Source: an uncultured bacterium
GTDB lineage: Bacteria; Bdellovibrionota_C; UBA2361; SZUA-149; CALKYB01
Assembly (NCBI GenBank): GCA_938003565.1
Contig: CALKYB010000282.1
Span: forward strand, 1-6,501
DNA length: 6,501 nt
Reading direction: 5' to 3'
Positions 6,181 through 6,501 of this stretch are shown here, piece after piece; the stretch's first letter is position 1, and each line of letters starts with the position of its first letter. Made by a program: the position numbers and the translations under genes. The notes below the pieces were generated by a model, which worked only from the letters and a program-made list of their open reading frames with translations, was not told the origin of the DNA and searched no databases.

Positions 6181-6300
6181 AAAATTCACTGGCTTAAGAC
6201 TAAGTGGGCTGACCGGAAATACTGATAAGCGGAGGTTAGTGAGCCAAGTGAGCACCAGAGAAATATTAGGTTCAGTCTAGTCCAGATGGGCCAAGAGTGG
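6181..6300 (-). promoter_or_regulatory. C-rich, G-poor segment, possible Rho loading (rut-like) region
   Basis: By direct count, the minus strand of this 120-nt stretch has 36 C and 20 G, with frequent CT, CC and TC steps. Such C-over-G bias in untranslated RNA is typical of Rho loading sites. It begins just after the stop of the right-edge minus-strand frame and lies about 430 nt before rho, so it could end that upstream transcript or take part in Rho autoregulation. rut sites have no strict consensus, so this is inference. Confidence 0.3.
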
Positions 6301-6315
6301 AGTTTAGAATGGCAT

Positions 6316-6501
6316 CTAAGGGGATTTTCTTGCTTTACGCTCTGCAATTGTCAGAGCATTAAGCTTTTTGAGATAAAGAGGCTCAATTGGTTTAGAACCC
6401 GCTTGAGAGCCACAGCTCTGCCTGAATGGCTTAGGAACCTGATGAACAATTCTCAGTAGGCTACTAGCCCGAAGACCGGGGTTCTGGGAGGAAAGATCAA
6501 C
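6316..6501 (-). CDS. Possible C-terminal end of an unrecognised protein (partial, runs off right edge)
   Basis: On the minus strand a frame is open from the window edge to a TAG at 6318-6316, giving 61 residues that end LNALTIAERKARKSP. The C-terminal third (KPIEPLYLKKLNALTIAER) has a protein-like mix, while the part before it is rich in Ser, Arg and Gln and less convincing. I do not recognise a family. It is on the same strand as rho and would be the next gene upstream, 566 nt away. A plus-strand frame of 57 codons (6286-6459, ATG start) overlaps it; its Trp- and Cys-rich product looks like a shadow. An open frame of 61 codons at an edge can occur by chance, so this remains tentative. Confidence 0.35.
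   Translation of the reverse strand, partial: VDLSSQNPGLRASSLLRIVHQVPKPFRQSCGSQAGSKPIEPLYLKKLNALTIAERKARKSP
6339..6357. repeat. Inverted repeat near the end of the right-edge frame
   Basis: GCTCTG (6339-6344) and CAGAGC (6352-6357) form a perfect 6-bp stem around a 7-nt loop. It lies inside the last 14 codons of the tentative minus-strand frame. It may be chance, or a sign that this stretch is RNA rather than coding. Confidence 0.4.

Larger units (their letters stand above)
5750..6315. other. 566-bp region upstream of rho without a recognisable gene
   Basis: No frame in this stretch looks like a known protein. It is strongly AT-rich at about 5795-5880, next to rho, where the rho promoter would be expected; several 4-of-6 matches to a -10 hexamer occur there on the minus strand but none has a good -35 partner, so I do not name a promoter. 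Further out it has a plus-strand TTGACA, three hairpins at 6074-6142 and a minus-strand C-rich segment at 6181-6300. A 60-codon plus-strand frame (6098-6280, GTG or ATG start) has no ribosome binding site and a Lys/Arg-rich product of no recognised family. The region could be a long rho leader, a small-RNA locus or decayed coding sequence. Confidence 0.6.

Noticed and set aside
6098..6280. 60-codon plus-strand frame upstream of rho, Lys/Arg-rich product
   Set aside because: There is no ribosome binding site before the GTG/ATG, the start falls beside a hairpin, and the product matches nothing I know. Not strong enough to call as a gene.
6286..6459. 57-codon plus-strand frame at the right edge
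   Set aside because: It has no ribosome binding site, its product is unusually rich in Trp, Cys and Arg, and it overlaps the opposite frame.
5867..6501. Known structured RNAs (tmRNA, RNase P RNA, 6S, SRP RNA, group II intron domain V)
   Set aside because: None of the characteristic conserved segments of these RNAs could be found on either strand.

Overview
The window is a chromosomal, housekeeping-type region from an AT-rich bacterium, most likely a gammaproteobacterium. The clearest taxonomic sign is the Rho protein. It runs almost colinearly with E. coli Rho: residue offset is a constant 3 at every catalytic site checked, and the N-terminal segment, PPKEGERYFALLKVNE block and SGTRKEELL block are shared. 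I cannot assign a genus from sequence alone.

Layout. All firmly identified genes lie on the minus strand, so they read right to left. rho (5749-4502) encodes the transcription termination factor. After a 161-nt gap comes a complete high-affinity phosphate uptake operon in the order pstS (4339-3371), pstC (3357-2440), pstA (2431-1583), pstB (1579-812) and phoU (812-159). The pst genes are tightly packed, with gaps of 13, 8 and 3 nt and then a 1-nt TAATG overlap, so they are probably one transcript. A weak Pho-box-like site with a -10-like hexamer lies just upstream of pstS. At the left edge, a plus-strand reading frame (1-96) ends convergently with phoU. I do not recognise that protein.

The right-hand 750 bases hold no recognised gene. 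From rho back to 6316 there are 566 bases with an AT-rich stretch, a perfect plus-strand TTGACA hexamer, three closely spaced hairpins (6074-6142), and a segment that is C-rich and G-poor on the minus strand (6181-6300). At the right edge a minus-strand frame of 61 codons stays open (6501-6316) and may be the end of an upstream gene. This area is the part most worth a second look: it could be a long regulated rho leader, a small RNA locus, or a decayed gene.

How the genes work together. PstS captures phosphate in the periplasm, PstC and PstA form the membrane channel, and PstB powers import with ATP. PhoU links transporter state to the PhoR/PhoB system, whose genes are not in this window. Rho is functionally separate but sits directly upstream on the same strand, so read-through from rho into pst is possible. 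Several annotated starts were moved: pstA, pstS and phoU each have a better internal ATG with a well-placed ribosome binding site. pstB and pstC appear to use GTG. I found no mobile element, CRISPR array, tRNA or rRNA, and no convincing new biological system.
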